From Bacteroides ilei (GTDB lineage Bacteria; Bacteroidota; Bacteroidia; Bacteroidales; Bacteroidaceae), in the NCBI RefSeq assembly GCF_900128495.1, contig NZ_LT635801.1:445997-509996 (forward strand): a stretch of DNA of 64,000 nucleotides. The letters run 5' to 3'. Below, one piece after another: positions 45,477 through 55,575 of this stretch. The position numbers and the translations under genes were made by a program. The number at the start of each line of letters is the position of its first letter. The first letter of the stretch is position 1. Below the pieces are notes generated by a model. That model saw only the letters and a program-made list of their open reading frames with translations, was not told where the DNA came from and did not search any database.

Positions 45477-45502
45477 GGGATACACGGTTGTCCGTGTACC
45501 CC
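45477..45502 (+). terminator. Hairpin between SusD and the broken GH43 gene
   Basis: GGGATACACGG pairs with CCGTGTACCC around a TTGT loop, with one bulged A, and a T-rich tail follows. Such intercistronic hairpins behind SusC/SusD pairs can reduce expression of the enzyme genes downstream. Confidence 0.65.
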
Positions 45503-45524
45503 TTTGTTTGTTGTTAATCTATAA

Positions 45525-46632
<1,108 letters not shown>

Positions 46633-46673
46633 TAAGTATTCGGCCAACTACAGGTATTAAACCTTTATATACA

Positions 46674-46720
46674 ACAATAGCGACTGTCACTATGAACCTA
46701 ATAGTATCAGCCGCTATTGT
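46674..46720 (-). other. Subterminal inverted repeat in the IS66 element
   Basis: ACAATAGCG pairs with CGCTATTGT across a 29-base loop, between the tnpC stop and the element end. It could end the transposase transcript or shield the gene from outside transcription. Confidence 0.45.
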
Positions 46721-46749
46721 TTTGTTGAACCCATATGTTACAATTTATA

Positions 46750-48375
46750 TCAGTTACAAGATTCCTCCTTTTGCCTTGTCAGTACACATTCCGGATGTTT
46801 CAACTTCCATTTATGTGGAAGTAGATTCAAAAGTTCTTCTTGGGTTGCCTTTTTGTGATAAGGCATTTGTGCGATAACATCGTTCAGGTATACCCTGGGA
46901 TTTACCCCGTGCGCCTTACATGTGGCCAGCAGAGAACATATGACAGACATATTAACCGCAGCTTCGTGATTACCACAGAAGAGAAAATTTTTTCTGCTCA
47001 GAGTGATGGGCCGTTGGACATTTTCCGCCAGATTGTTGTCCCAGTACAGGCGGCCATCGTCCAGACATCTCATAATATTATCCCATTTGGTATAGGCATA
47101 TGTTATGGCCTTGCCTGTCAAAGAACTTGGACTGTATTTAATTCCTTCTGTCTCCATCCATACCTTCATTGCCTCCATGATTGGCCTGGACAGTTCCTGA
47201 CGCGTCTGTCTGCGCTCATCATATGACAGGCCGGCTTCGTCACACTGGCGTTCTATTTTATAGATATGCTGTATCTGAGTCAGTGCATGTTGCGCCATCT
47301 CCCTGTTTTCATCCAAAGCCTGCTCAAAATGACGGCGTATATGCACCAGGCAGTTGAGTAGCCGCACGTCGGGGTTGGTCTTGAAGGCTGTTTCATAACC
47401 TGCAAAACCGTCACATTGAAGATATCCCTTGAAGTGATAGTGATTTGCCAGGGATTCGATGACCGCTCCGGCCCGTGATCCCCCGTCGTAATGGAAGATG
47501 ACCAGTTTCTCCATGACTGATCTTACCATCCAGAGATATTCCTTGTCGGCTCTGTGTTTTTCTCTGTTAATGACCGGAACTGTAGTTTCATCCGCCTGTA
47601 CATAGTCACAGGAGAAGACTTCCCATTTGAGTTCTTCATACAGAGGCTTAAGCAGTTCCACGGTTTTCTTGAACCAGCCGTCCAGTGTACTTTCGGTAAG
47701 GCCTTTCATTCCAAGATGGCGGTATTGCTGTATCTGACGGTAGAACGGGACATGATATTCATACTTCTGAAGCAGTATCTCGGCAAGCAGGCTGGTGTCA
47801 GCAATGCACTTGTCGACCGGCATCAGCGGCATGGGAGCTATCTCTACGCCTTTCTGTCCGGCCGGAGGAAGCAGGGTACTATCCTTGAGAGCATATTTGG
47901 GACGGATGATCACCTTGACGTAAAGCATTCCCGGCTTGTGTTTGACGACTTTTGTTATCTCTTCGCCTATTCTACGGTATAAAGACAAGTCTACGCCTTT
48001 CGGTTCTATTGTATCGGTTTCCAATACGGGCAAGTCCTCTATCATTTTGCGGTTCTGACGATTTCGTTTTACGTCTTCCACCGATTCCTTCTCAATCTTT
48101 TCCACAGCCTCGTCCCGCTTTTCTTCCGCCTGCTGCCGGAGTCCGGAAAACTCGTCGGCAAAGAGATCTGGCATATTAGGATCATATACGCGAAGTTTCT
48201 CCGATTTACGACCAAAGAGCTGACGGTTCAGCCATGCGACCTGAGCCGTCAACTCCTTGATACGTTCCTGCAGATTTTTTATCTGTTCGGATTGATTCTT
48301 ATTAGTAGTAGACAATGAGGCTATAGAGGCATTCAGCCCTTCTATCGTCTTGAGTAAAATTTCTTTTTCTTCCAT
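46750..48375 (-). CDS. tnpC: IS66 transposase (TnpC)
   Basis: The 541-residue protein is the catalytic transposase. Residues of about 1-60 form a coiled coil with heptad Leu/Ile. A segment LNRQLFGRKSEKL and the following region contain the IS66 zinc-finger-type domain. The DDE core follows with YVQADETTVPV and LQCDGFAGY, and then a final acid in NNLAENVQRPITLSRKN. The small C-terminal domain ends the protein. The length is normal for IS66. No stop or frameshift interrupts it, so the protein may be active. Confidence 0.95.
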   Translation of the reverse strand: MEEKEILLKTIEGLNASIASLSTTNKNQSEQIKNLQERIKELTAQVAWLNRQLFGRKSEKLRVYDPNMPDLFADEFSGLRQQAEEKRDEAVEKIEKESVEDVKRNRQNRKMIEDLPVLETDTIEPKGVDLSLYRRIGEEITKVVKHKPGMLYVKVIIRPKYALKDSTLLPPAGQKGVEIAPMPLMPVDKCIADTSLLAEILLQKYEYHVPFYRQIQQYRHLGMKGLTESTLDGWFKKTVELLKPLYEELKWEVFSCDYVQADETTVPVINREKHRADKEYLWMVRSVMEKLVIFHYDGGSRAGAVIESLANHYHFKGYLQCDGFAGYETAFKTNPDVRLLNCLVHIRRHFEQALDENREMAQHALTQIQHIYKIERQCDEAGLSYDERRQTRQELSRPIMEAMKVWMETEGIKYSPSSLTGKAITYAYTKWDNIMRCLDDGRLYWDNNLAENVQRPITLSRKNFLFCGNHEAAVNMSVICSLLATCKAHGVNPRVYLNDVIAQMPYHKKATQEELLNLLPHKWKLKHPECVLTRQKEESCN

Positions 48376-48461
48376 TGTCTATACTTCTTTTAATGATGTA
48401 AATATACTAATTAACAGTGAATTATGCAACAATATCCAAAGTTTACTCACATAAAAACATG

Positions 48462-48830
48462 TTATACATGGTATTCCTTACGTTCGGCTCTTAACCGCCG
48501 GAGCCTCTGTTCCGGGTTTTCCTGTATTCCTTCAACCATCATCACCAGATCGCGCCACTCCATGGGATAGCTGTTTGATTTGGGATCATACTCCGGCAAC
48601 TTGAAGCGACCGGCCTCCAGACGTTTTACATACATTACCATACCTCCGTCTTCGGCATGAAGGAGTTTCATTAGCCTGCGGCTGGAACCGATGAAGATGA
48701 AGACATCACCGTTCCTCACTTCACTGTTCATTTTCTCATGTACCACTCCGCATAGCGAACTGATACCCTTGCGCATATCTGTCCTGCCAGGACACAGGAA
48801 GTAGCGCATCGTGTCGTTCAGGTTAAACAT
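48462..48830 (-). CDS. tnpB: IS66 accessory protein TnpB (Orf2)
   Basis: The 122-residue protein has the IS66 Orf2 signature: FLCPGRTDMRKGISSLCGVV, then DVFIFIGSSRRLMKLL and a R-F-x-L-P tail. TnpB is needed for IS66 transposition although its mechanism is not well understood. Its start overlaps the end of tnpA by 8 bases, which suggests translational coupling. tnpC follows 86 bases downstream. Confidence 0.93.
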   Translation of the reverse strand: MFNLNDTMRYFLCPGRTDMRKGISSLCGVVHEKMNSEVRNGDVFIFIGSSRRLMKLLHAEDGGMVMYVKRLEAGRFKLPEYDPKSNSYPMEWRDLVMMVEGIQENPEQRLRRLRAERKEYHV

Positions 48831-49146
48831 GACCGTTTCGAAGACTTTGGGTAAATATTTCCTTCAGCAAATCTTCAGAACCGCTCCCGAAGTGGGCACG
48901 AAGTCCATTGGGAAACAGCAGCGCAACACCATGCGGCAATTGTTCTTCTTGGGAAGACTCCGTAAATGCCTGTTTAAAACTGATAGGAGCCAACTCGTGT
49001 TTGATACTGCTCCTGTCAACGGAACATTTTCTACGCCAGTAGTGATAGGTTGAATAACTTACACCTATCTGTTGAAGGTACGACTTCAACGGCAGCTCGC
49101 TTTGTTGCACCTGCAATTCTAATTCTTCAAATTCTTGTCTGTTCAT
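48823..49146 (-). CDS. tnpA: IS66 accessory protein TnpA (Orf1)
   Basis: The 107-residue protein has a helix-turn-helix-like start with LKSYLQQIGVSYSTYHYWRRK, typical of the first ORF of IS66 elements. It probably binds DNA at the element ends. It begins 85 bases inside the right end of the element and is first in the IS operon. Confidence 0.9.
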   Translation of the reverse strand: MNRQEFEELELQVQQSELPLKSYLQQIGVSYSTYHYWRRKCSVDRSSIKHELAPISFKQAFTESSQEEQLPHGVALLFPNGLRAHFGSGSEDLLKEIFTQSLRNGHV

Positions 49147-49231
49147 AATAATTGAGGTTTGATTGTATTCACTGCCGCAAAGCTACAACCAAACCTCAAA
49201 ATGTAAAAGGTGCATTTCTTCGAATGCTTAC

Positions 49232-49239
49232 GCTTCTGG
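49232..49239 (+). repeat. Target-site duplication, right copy (GCTTCTGG)
   Basis: This is the identical right-hand copy of the 8-base repeat. It lies in the same codon phase as the left copy, so precise excision would restore the GH43 frame at this join. Confidence 0.93.
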
Positions 49240-49730
49240 TGTGTCAATCGATAGTTTAGGGTCACCTACTTTTATCGGAAGAAGGCAGACGGAACTCAAT
49301 TTCCAGGCGACAACCTGTCTGGATGTAAACGGATTGAAAGAAGGGGATGAGGCTGGAATTATAGCTTATGCAGCCCGTTTGAACCATTATGAAGTTCAGG
49401 TCACTTGTCGTAATGGAAGCAGGTATGTACAGGCTGTGATACATATAGGGCAAATGAAGCACATTGCATATGAAGCGAAGCTTGACAGTCGCATTGTGTA
49501 TTTGCGGATAACATCGGATAAAGATTTTTATCATTTGTGGTATTCCGAGGATAACCGTTCGTTCAAATTGTTGGCTTCCATGGAATATCGGTATCTGAGT
49601 ACGGAAACAATCGGTGGATTTACAGGGGTTCATTTGGGCCTTTTTGTACAGGGCGTTCTGTTTACAGAAGGATATGCTGATTTTGATTTTTTTTGATTAT
49701 CAGCGGTTTTAACTTTTTAATTTATGTTTT

Positions 49731-51839
49731 ATGAGTATAATGAATAATATTAGGTATTGTCTGTTCGTGGGAGCCGTAGTCTTTTTCTTGATTTCACCAT
49801 TAAGGACGAATGCGGATGATGGTTCTCGTTTGTGGCTTAGACAAACTTCAAGTCAAAAAGCTCAAATTACGTTGGAGACAAAATCATCTTTAACAACGGA
49901 TATCGCAGTTAATGAACTGACTCAAGGATGGCATGGAGGTCCTGTGATTTTGAAAATGAGCAAACGTAAAGGAATGAAGGCTGATGCTTTTACAATTAAC
50001 ATACATAATGGTTCAACGACTGTGATTTCACCTTCGGATATTGGTTTACTTTATGGAGTATATCATTTGTTGAGACTACAGGGAATAGGTTCTATTGTTG
50101 ATGCTGTAAACGGGGAAAGGTCATATTCAGTAACTGAAACTCCTTTTCATGATATTCGTGTACTTGATCATTGGGATAATCTTGATGGAAATAGTGAACG
50201 AGGATATGCTGGAAGTAGTATCTTTTGGAAAATGAATGAGGAGGGGGTTAATGATGTTGCTGGAATTGTCAATAATCCATTGCACAATACGATGTATATG
50301 CGTGCTAATGCATCATTGGGGATTAATGGGGCAGTACTTAATAATGTTAATGCTTCACCACGGATGCTTACACATGAAGTACTTGATTGGGTCCGTCAAT
50401 ATGCAGATGTTTTACGTCCTTATGGTATTAAAGTGTATTTATCAGTAAATTTTTCGAGTCCAGCAGTTCTGGATGGACTTAAAACTTCGGATCCTATGAA
50501 CAAGGAAGTCCAAAGATGGTGGAAACAGAAAGTTAAGGAGATTTATAACCTGATACCGGACTTCGGAGGATTTTTGGTAAAAGCGAATAGTGAAGGTCAA
50601 CCTGGACCTATGGATTTTGGTCGGACTCATGCTGATGGGGCAAATATGTTAGCGAAAGCATTACGTCCCTATGGTGGAATTGTGATGTGGCGTGCTTTTG
50701 TTTATAGCCCAACCGATCCGGATCGTGCCAAGCAGGCATGTCTGGAATTTAAAGATTTAGATGGGTTATTTCTTGATAATGTAATTATCCAGATTAAGAA
50801 CGGTCCTATTGATTTTCAGCCTCGGGAACCATTTAACCCTCTTTTTGGAACATTACAGAAGACATCTAATATGGTGGAATTTCAAGTGACACAGGAATAT
50901 TTAGGTCAATCCAATCATTTGGCTTATTTGGGCACAATGTGGCAGGAGTTCTTTGAAGATGTAGATCGTTATGCCAATTATACTGCATATCAGCAGCAGG
51001 CCCATTATAATGCTATTTCTGGAGTAGCTAATATTGGAACGGATGCCAGTTGGTGTGGCCATCCTTTGGCTCAAGCAAATTGGTATGCTTATGGACGTAT
51101 GGCATGGAATCCACATTTGGATGCCAAGAGTATAGCGGAAGAGTGGGCCGTACAGACTTTTCTTTCGCCTCAAGATTCAAAGATTACTGCTACTGTTGTG
51201 GATATGTTGATGAGGAGCCGTGAAGCTGTTGTCGATTATGAAATGCCTCTAGGTCTGCATCATCAGTTTGGTGATTCACATTATGCACCGGGACCTTGGC
51301 AGAATTTTCCAGGTGTACGTCGTGATTGGCTGCCTGTCTTTTATAATAAAGCTGATTCTTTAGGTATTGGGTTTGACCGTACTGTTGCTACAGGAAGTGG
51401 TAATACAGCTCAATATAGGGATGAGTTTTATCATATGGTTGAAAATGTAAGTACTTGTCCGGATAAATATTTGTTATGGTTTCATCATGTTCCTTGGGAT
51501 TATCCTTGTCAGAGTGGACGTATTTTATGGGATGAACTTTGTTTTCGATATCAGCATGGACTTGACGAGGTGCGAGATATACAACGTCAATGGAACAGTC
51601 TGCAAGGAGAGATCGATTTGGATATTTTTAAAGATGTACAAGTTCGGCTAATGACACAAGTACGTGATGCTGAATGGTGGAAAGACGGATGTTTATTGTA
51701 TTTTCAGACTTTTAGCCGGATGGCATTTCCAGATTATTTGGATCCTCCTGTTCATACTTTGGAAGAGTGTAAAAGTGTAAAATTGAATGTTGGATTATAT
51801 CGGAGTCCGTCAAGGGAGGAGCTTAACCGTCAGAGGTGA
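49731..51839 (+). CDS. Alpha-glucuronidase, glycoside hydrolase family 67
   Basis: GH67 enzymes remove (4-O-methyl)-glucuronic acid from the non-reducing end of xylo-oligosaccharides. The 702-residue protein has a signal peptide (about 1-29), an N-terminal beta domain and an alpha/beta barrel. Glu288 in KANSEGQPGP, Asp361 in GPIDFQPREP and Glu389 in QVTQEYLGQ stand in the positions of the catalytic acid and the two carboxylates of the characterised Cellvibrio enzyme, each offset by four. The C-terminal helical region is also present. The gene follows the GH43 remnant by 34 bases and would be expressed with it. Its codon use is A+T-rich like the SusC/SusD pair. Confidence 0.95.
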   Translation: MSIMNNIRYCLFVGAVVFFLISPLRTNADDGSRLWLRQTSSQKAQITLETKSSLTTDIAVNELTQGWHGGPVILKMSKRKGMKADAFTINIHNGSTTVISPSDIGLLYGVYHLLRLQGIGSIVDAVNGERSYSVTETPFHDIRVLDHWDNLDGNSERGYAGSSIFWKMNEEGVNDVAGIVNNPLHNTMYMRANASLGINGAVLNNVNASPRMLTHEVLDWVRQYADVLRPYGIKVYLSVNFSSPAVLDGLKTSDPMNKEVQRWWKQKVKEIYNLIPDFGGFLVKANSEGQPGPMDFGRTHADGANMLAKALRPYGGIVMWRAFVYSPTDPDRAKQACLEFKDLDGLFLDNVIIQIKNGPIDFQPREPFNPLFGTLQKTSNMVEFQVTQEYLGQSNHLAYLGTMWQEFFEDVDRYANYTAYQQQAHYNAISGVANIGTDASWCGHPLAQANWYAYGRMAWNPHLDAKSIAEEWAVQTFLSPQDSKITATVVDMLMRSREAVVDYEMPLGLHHQFGDSHYAPGPWQNFPGVRRDWLPVFYNKADSLGIGFDRTVATGSGNTAQYRDEFYHMVENVSTCPDKYLLWFHHVPWDYPCQSGRILWDELCFRYQHGLDEVRDIQRQWNSLQGEIDLDIFKDVQVRLMTQVRDAEWWKDGCLLYFQTFSRMAFPDYLDPPVHTLEECKSVKLNVGLYRSPSREELNRQR

Positions 51840-52009
51840 TGGCATGAAATGTTTTGTTTGTTGAATGACGAAGGCCAGTTACCGTCCTGCAGTTATCTGC
51901 CGATGCGGATGTACGTTCTGCAGCATTTTATGTAACATGTTTATTGGTGGTTGTAATAACCGTCAAACACTGTGTTACAGCGGCGCAATGTCCTTTCAGT
52001 GAGGTTATG

Positions 52010-52160
52010 TATCTTTGTGTATACTTAGAGAAGTGAGACGGTTGTGATGGTTCGTAACCGGTCTGTCTGGAATGTATGATATACTGTTCACTACATAATA
52101 CATGATTAAGGTTTACTAGGAAAAGGATGTGTCACAGGGGATGTGATGCATCCTTTGATT
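52010..52160 (+). ncRNA. Candidate structured RNA with promoter box and terminator-like hairpin
   Basis: The 441 bases from the GH67 stop (51839) to the HAD gene (52281) hold no credible gene. Within them TATCTTTG at 52010-52017 matches the -7 box. A stem AGACGGTT/AACCGGTCT lies at 52036-52064, and AAAGGATG/CATCCTTT with an inner TCAC/GTGA stem at 52122-52156. A transcript from about 52025 to 52160 would be about 135 bases. The -33 element is poor, so this is only a candidate; it could also be the decayed end of another gene. Confidence 0.28.
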
Positions 52161-52178
52161 CAGAAGATGTAAAAAATA

Positions 52179-52209
52179 AAAAGACCGCTTCATCACGAGG
52201 CAGTCTTTT
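52179..52209. terminator. Terminator between the xylan locus and the HAD gene
   Basis: AAAAGACCGC pairs with GCAGTCTTTT with one mismatch, and T-rich sequence follows on the plus strand. It could end the GH67 or candidate RNA transcript and also the convergent HAD gene. Confidence 0.65.
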
Positions 52210-52280
52210 CGTCTATCCAATTTGAATTTGTTAGGGTTAGTATAAGCATTGTAAATGCTATTGTGCACAAATATACGGTT

Positions 52281-53009
52281 TTATTTGATTCCTTGGTAAA
52301 ATATTTCCCAATTATCGTTGAATTCCGGCATAGAATGGAAAAGTTTGTCGGCTCCTTCGTCCAGCAGGACCTTGTCGGGAAGCGGTCCGGTATTGACTGC
52401 GACGGTAAATATTCCTGCCGCTACGCCGGCACGTACGCCTAACGGGGCGTTTTCTACTACGATGGCTTCGTTGGCTTTTATCCCTGCTTTCTTCAGTGCC
52501 ATCAGGTAAGGTTCCGGGTTAGGTTTCCCGTATTTCACGTCGAAAGCCGTGACCATGAGTTCGGCCTTGAATATGCCGGGGAAATTCCGGTTCAATCTGT
52601 CCAGCAATGATTTTTGTCCAGACCCTGTCACCACCATGGTAATCAGTCCGCATGCCTTTATCTTCTGCAGCAGTTCATAGGCTCCGGGCATCCGTTCGGC
52701 TTCTGGCAGGGAGTTGAATATCTGGCTTTTGGTCTTATAGATCTTTTCTATCTCTTCCTGGGTCGCTTCACGGTGGCGTTCCCGGGTACTGACAATGTTG
52801 ATTGTCGATGCTCCGGTCCGTCCTTCGTGCATATAGGCTTCTTCACGGCTGAGGTGCATGCCATATTGTTTCATCGTTTCATGCCATGCAGTGGCATGGT
52901 TTTTCATCGAATCAAACAACACGCCGTCCATGTCGAATAGGACGGCTTTCAGGTCGATCTTTTCAAAGTGATGTTTTTGTAAGTAATCGTTTACCGCTTG
53001 TTCTGGCAT
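52281..53009 (-). CDS. HAD-family hydrolase, beta-phosphoglucomutase-like
   Basis: The 242-residue protein has the HAD nucleophile motif AVLFDMDGVLFDSMKNHATAW, the GxTxSG-like VVTGSGQKS motif II, the K-P-N-P-E-P-Y motif III region and a V-V-E-N-A-P-L-G-V-R-A-G motif IV, with a helical cap after motif I. The D-M-D-G-V start and cap resemble beta-phosphoglucomutases and sugar phosphatases. Substrate is not determined. The upstream frame runs to 53039, but MPEQAVNDYL gives the sensible start. It follows pgi on the same strand, past a hairpin. Confidence 0.87.
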   Translation of the reverse strand: MPEQAVNDYLQKHHFEKIDLKAVLFDMDGVLFDSMKNHATAWHETMKQYGMHLSREEAYMHEGRTGASTINIVSTRERHREATQEEIEKIYKTKSQIFNSLPEAERMPGAYELLQKIKACGLITMVVTGSGQKSLLDRLNRNFPGIFKAELMVTAFDVKYGKPNPEPYLMALKKAGIKANEAIVVENAPLGVRAGVAAGIFTVAVNTGPLPDKVLLDEGADKLFHSMPEFNDNWEIFYQGIK

Positions 53010-53059
53010 AATGTATGTTAGGTTTATAATATTGATCAATGTGGTGCGGAATAAAAAAG

Positions 53060-53099
53060 AACAAAGGAAGCTAACGGTGTTTCCGCTGCTCCCTTTGTT
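53060..53099 (-). terminator. Terminator of pgi
   Basis: AACAAAGGAAGC pairs with GCTCCCTTTGTT (one mismatch), and the minus strand continues into a T run. It lies 18 bases past the pgi stop. Confidence 0.78.
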
Positions 53100-53116
53100 T
53101 CCTGTATTTTAGGGCT

Positions 53117-54466
53117 TTATTTGTTCAGACGTGCCCGGATAGCTTTGGATTCCTCTTCATATCCCGGTTTGTCCAGCAAGGCAAACATGTTCTTTTTATA
53201 TGCCTCTACTCCCGGTTGGTTGAACGGATTCACTCCAAGCAGATAGCCGCTGATTCCGCAGGCCTTTTCAAAGAAATAGATCAGTTGTCCCAGGTAGTAT
53301 TCATTCAGTTTCGGAACACTGATGTGCAGGTTCGGAACTCCTCCGTCTACATGGGCCAACTGGGTTCCCAGTTCGGCCATCTTGTTGACTTCGTCTACCC
53401 GTTTTCCTGCCAGGAAGTTCAGGCCGTCCAGATTTTCTTCGTCACTGGGAACGTGCAGTTCATGGTTGGGGGTAGCGATGGAAACCACGGTTTCAAAGAT
53501 GGTACGTTCTCCCTGCTGGATCCATTGTCCCATGGAGTGTAAGTCGGTTGAAAAGTCTACAGAGCTGGGATAGATACCTTTGTTGTCTTTTCCTTCCGAT
53601 TCTCCATACAGCTGTTTCCACCATTCCATGAAATAGTGGAGTTTAGGCTGGAAGTTTACCAGAATTTCAATTTTTTTCCCGCTGCGGTAGAGTTCATTTC
53701 GGGTGGCTGCATACAGGGCCGAAGGATTTTCGGACATGTTTTCATTGGCACACACCTTTTCCATTTCAACGGCACCGGCCACAAGCTGGTCTATGTCGAT
53801 ACCTGCCACGGCAATCGGCAGCAAACCTACCGGAGTAAGTACAGAGAAGCGTCCGCCTACATTGTCGGGAATGATGAAAGACTTGTATCCCTCCTTGTCG
53901 GCTGTAACGCGCGCCGCACCTTTCTTGGCATCAGTGACAGCCACAATTACCTTGCGGGCCATTTCCTTGCCGCGCTGGTCTTCACATTGTTTTTTCAGCA
54001 GTCGGAATGCCAGGGCAGTTTCGGTTGTAGTGCCTGATTTGGATATGTTGATGACACCGAATTTCTTGTTTTTCAGGTAGGAGGTCAGTTCATAAAGATA
54101 GTCTTCACCGATGTTGTGCCCGGCAAAGATAATGGTGGGTTGTCCTGCCTTCTTCTCCTGCAGCCATGCAAAGCTGTCGGACATGGCTTCGATTACGGCG
54201 CGTGCTCCCAAGTAGCTGCCGCCTATACCTGCAACAACTACCACTTCACAGTTTTCACGGAGAATCTGGGCGGTAGCCTTGAGGTCATCAAGATGTTCCT
54301 TTGTAATGGAAGACGGCAAGTGCAGCCAGCCTAGAAAATCATTTCCTAAACCTGTACCCTTTTCAAGTGTTTCCATACATGCTTTGACATCGCTTTCGTA
54401 AGAAGCAAGTTTGTCTTTGGATATGAAATCCAGTGTCTTTTCAATGTTTAGTTTGATATTTTCCAT
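53117..54466 (-). CDS. pgi: Glucose-6-phosphate isomerase
   Basis: Pgi interconverts glucose 6-phosphate and fructose 6-phosphate. The 449-residue protein is of the short bacterial type (the E. coli enzyme has about 550). Motifs are [24 protein letters not shown] (phosphate binding), [14 protein letters not shown] and the catalytic Glu in [10 protein letters not shown]. It starts 13 bases after gpsA and is probably in the same transcript. The HAD gene lies downstream past a terminator. Confidence 0.96.
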   Translation of the reverse strand: MENIKLNIEKTLDFISKDKLASYESDVKACMETLEKGTGLGNDFLGWLHLPSSITKEHLDDLKATAQILRENCEVVVVAGIGGSYLGARAVIEAMSDSFAWLQEKKAGQPTIIFAGHNIGEDYLYELTSYLKNKKFGVINISKSGTTTETALAFRLLKKQCEDQRGKEMARKVIVAVTDAKKGAARVTADKEGYKSFIIPDNVGGRFSVLTPVGLLPIAVAGIDIDQLVAGAVEMEKVCANENMSENPSALYAATRNELYRSGKKIEILVNFQPKLHYFMEWWKQLYGESEGKDNKGIYPSSVDFSTDLHSMGQWIQQGERTIFETVVSIATPNHELHVPSDEENLDGLNFLAGKRVDEVNKMAELGTQLAHVDGGVPNLHISVPKLNEYYLGQLIYFFEKACGISGYLLGVNPFNQPGVEAYKKNMFALLDKPGYEEESKAIRARLNK

Positions 54467-54479
54467 AACGGTATTGTAT

Positions 54480-55475
54480 TTATCTGAATGAGTCTGTCAG
54501 CAGTTTGATTTCAATCATGGGTGAAATCCGTTCATAAAGAATATTATATACGGCATCTACAATCGGCATGTTTACGTGCAGGTGTTTGTTCAGTTCCTTG
54601 ATACATTTGGTTCCGTAATATCCTTCTGCTATCATTTCCATCTCAATCTGTGCACTTTTAACCGAGTATCCCTTGCCTATCATGGTTCCGAAAACACGGT
54701 TACGGCTGAAGTTGGAGTAACAGGTAACCAGCAGGTCTCCCAGGTAGGCCGAGTCGTTGGTACAGCGGTCTATCGGATCGACCGTGTCCAGGAAACGGTT
54801 CATTTCCTGCAGGGCATTCGATACCAGCACCGCCTGGAAATTGTCGCCGTATTTCAGTCCGCTGCAGATACCTGCCGCAATGGCATAGACATTTTTCAGT
54901 ACGGAAGCGTATTCAATGCCTGCAATGTCTGTATTGACGGAAGTCTTGATGTAGTGTCCGGACAACTGCCGTGCAAACATCTTGGCCTTTTCGATATCTT
55001 TACACCCGATGGTGAGATAGGAGAGACGTTCCAAGGCTACTTCTTCGGCGTGACAAGGACCTGCCAGTACGGCAATGTTCTCTTCCGGCACGTCGTACAT
55101 CTGATGGAAATAGTCGGATATGATCAAGTTGTCATCGGGAACGATTCCCTTGATAGCTGTTATGATGAATTTATCCTTGATTTTTGTCTTTAGCTTTTTG
55201 AGGTGGATTTTCAGATAAGGAGAGGGGGTAACGAAAATCAGAGTGTCCGATTCTTTTACTACCTTGTTGATATCCGATGAGAAGTTGATGCATTTCAGAT
55301 CAAAGCGCACACTGGTCAGGTAAGCCGGATTATGTCCAAGCCGCTTGAATTCTTCAATGCGGTCGTCTCGGCGCATATACCAGTTTATCGAGTCTGTCTG
55401 GGCCAGAATAATCTTGGCGATTGCCGTTGCCCAGCTACCTCCACCCATAATAGCTATTTTCCCGGGTAATTTCAT
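54480..55475 (-). CDS. gpsA: NAD(P)-dependent glycerol-3-phosphate dehydrogenase
   Basis: GpsA reduces dihydroxyacetone phosphate to sn-glycerol 3-phosphate, the backbone for phospholipids. The Rossmann motif GGGSWATA lies at residues 11-18. The catalytic Lys is in [14 protein letters not shown], and the N-x-x-A-L-Q-E-M segment follows. The 331 residues match the family. pgi follows by 13 bases. The gene is preceded by a weak hairpin and lysS, so it may be read from the lysS promoter. Confidence 0.95.
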   Translation of the reverse strand: MKLPGKIAIMGGGSWATAIAKIILAQTDSINWYMRRDDRIEEFKRLGHNPAYLTSVRFDLKCINFSSDINKVVKESDTLIFVTPSPYLKIHLKKLKTKIKDKFIITAIKGIVPDDNLIISDYFHQMYDVPEENIAVLAGPCHAEEVALERLSYLTIGCKDIEKAKMFARQLSGHYIKTSVNTDIAGIEYASVLKNVYAIAAGICSGLKYGDNFQAVLVSNALQEMNRFLDTVDPIDRCTNDSAYLGDLLVTCYSNFSRNRVFGTMIGKGYSVKSAQIEMEMIAEGYYGTKCIKELNKHLHVNMPIVDAVYNILYERISPMIEIKLLTDSFR

Positions 55476-55518
55476 TCTTCTATTCTGTAATTAAAAATTA
55501 AAAGAGAAAAATTAAAAG

Positions 55519-55544
55519 CTCCTTCAACCTTGAGGAGGAAGGAG
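55519..55544 (-). terminator. Weak hairpin between lysS and gpsA
   Basis: CTCCTTC pairs with GAAGGAG around a 12-base loop in an A+T-rich gap. It may attenuate read-through from lysS rather than stop it. Confidence 0.5.
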
Positions 55545-55575
55545 TCTTTAATATTTGGTTCCAATTTTTAATTGA

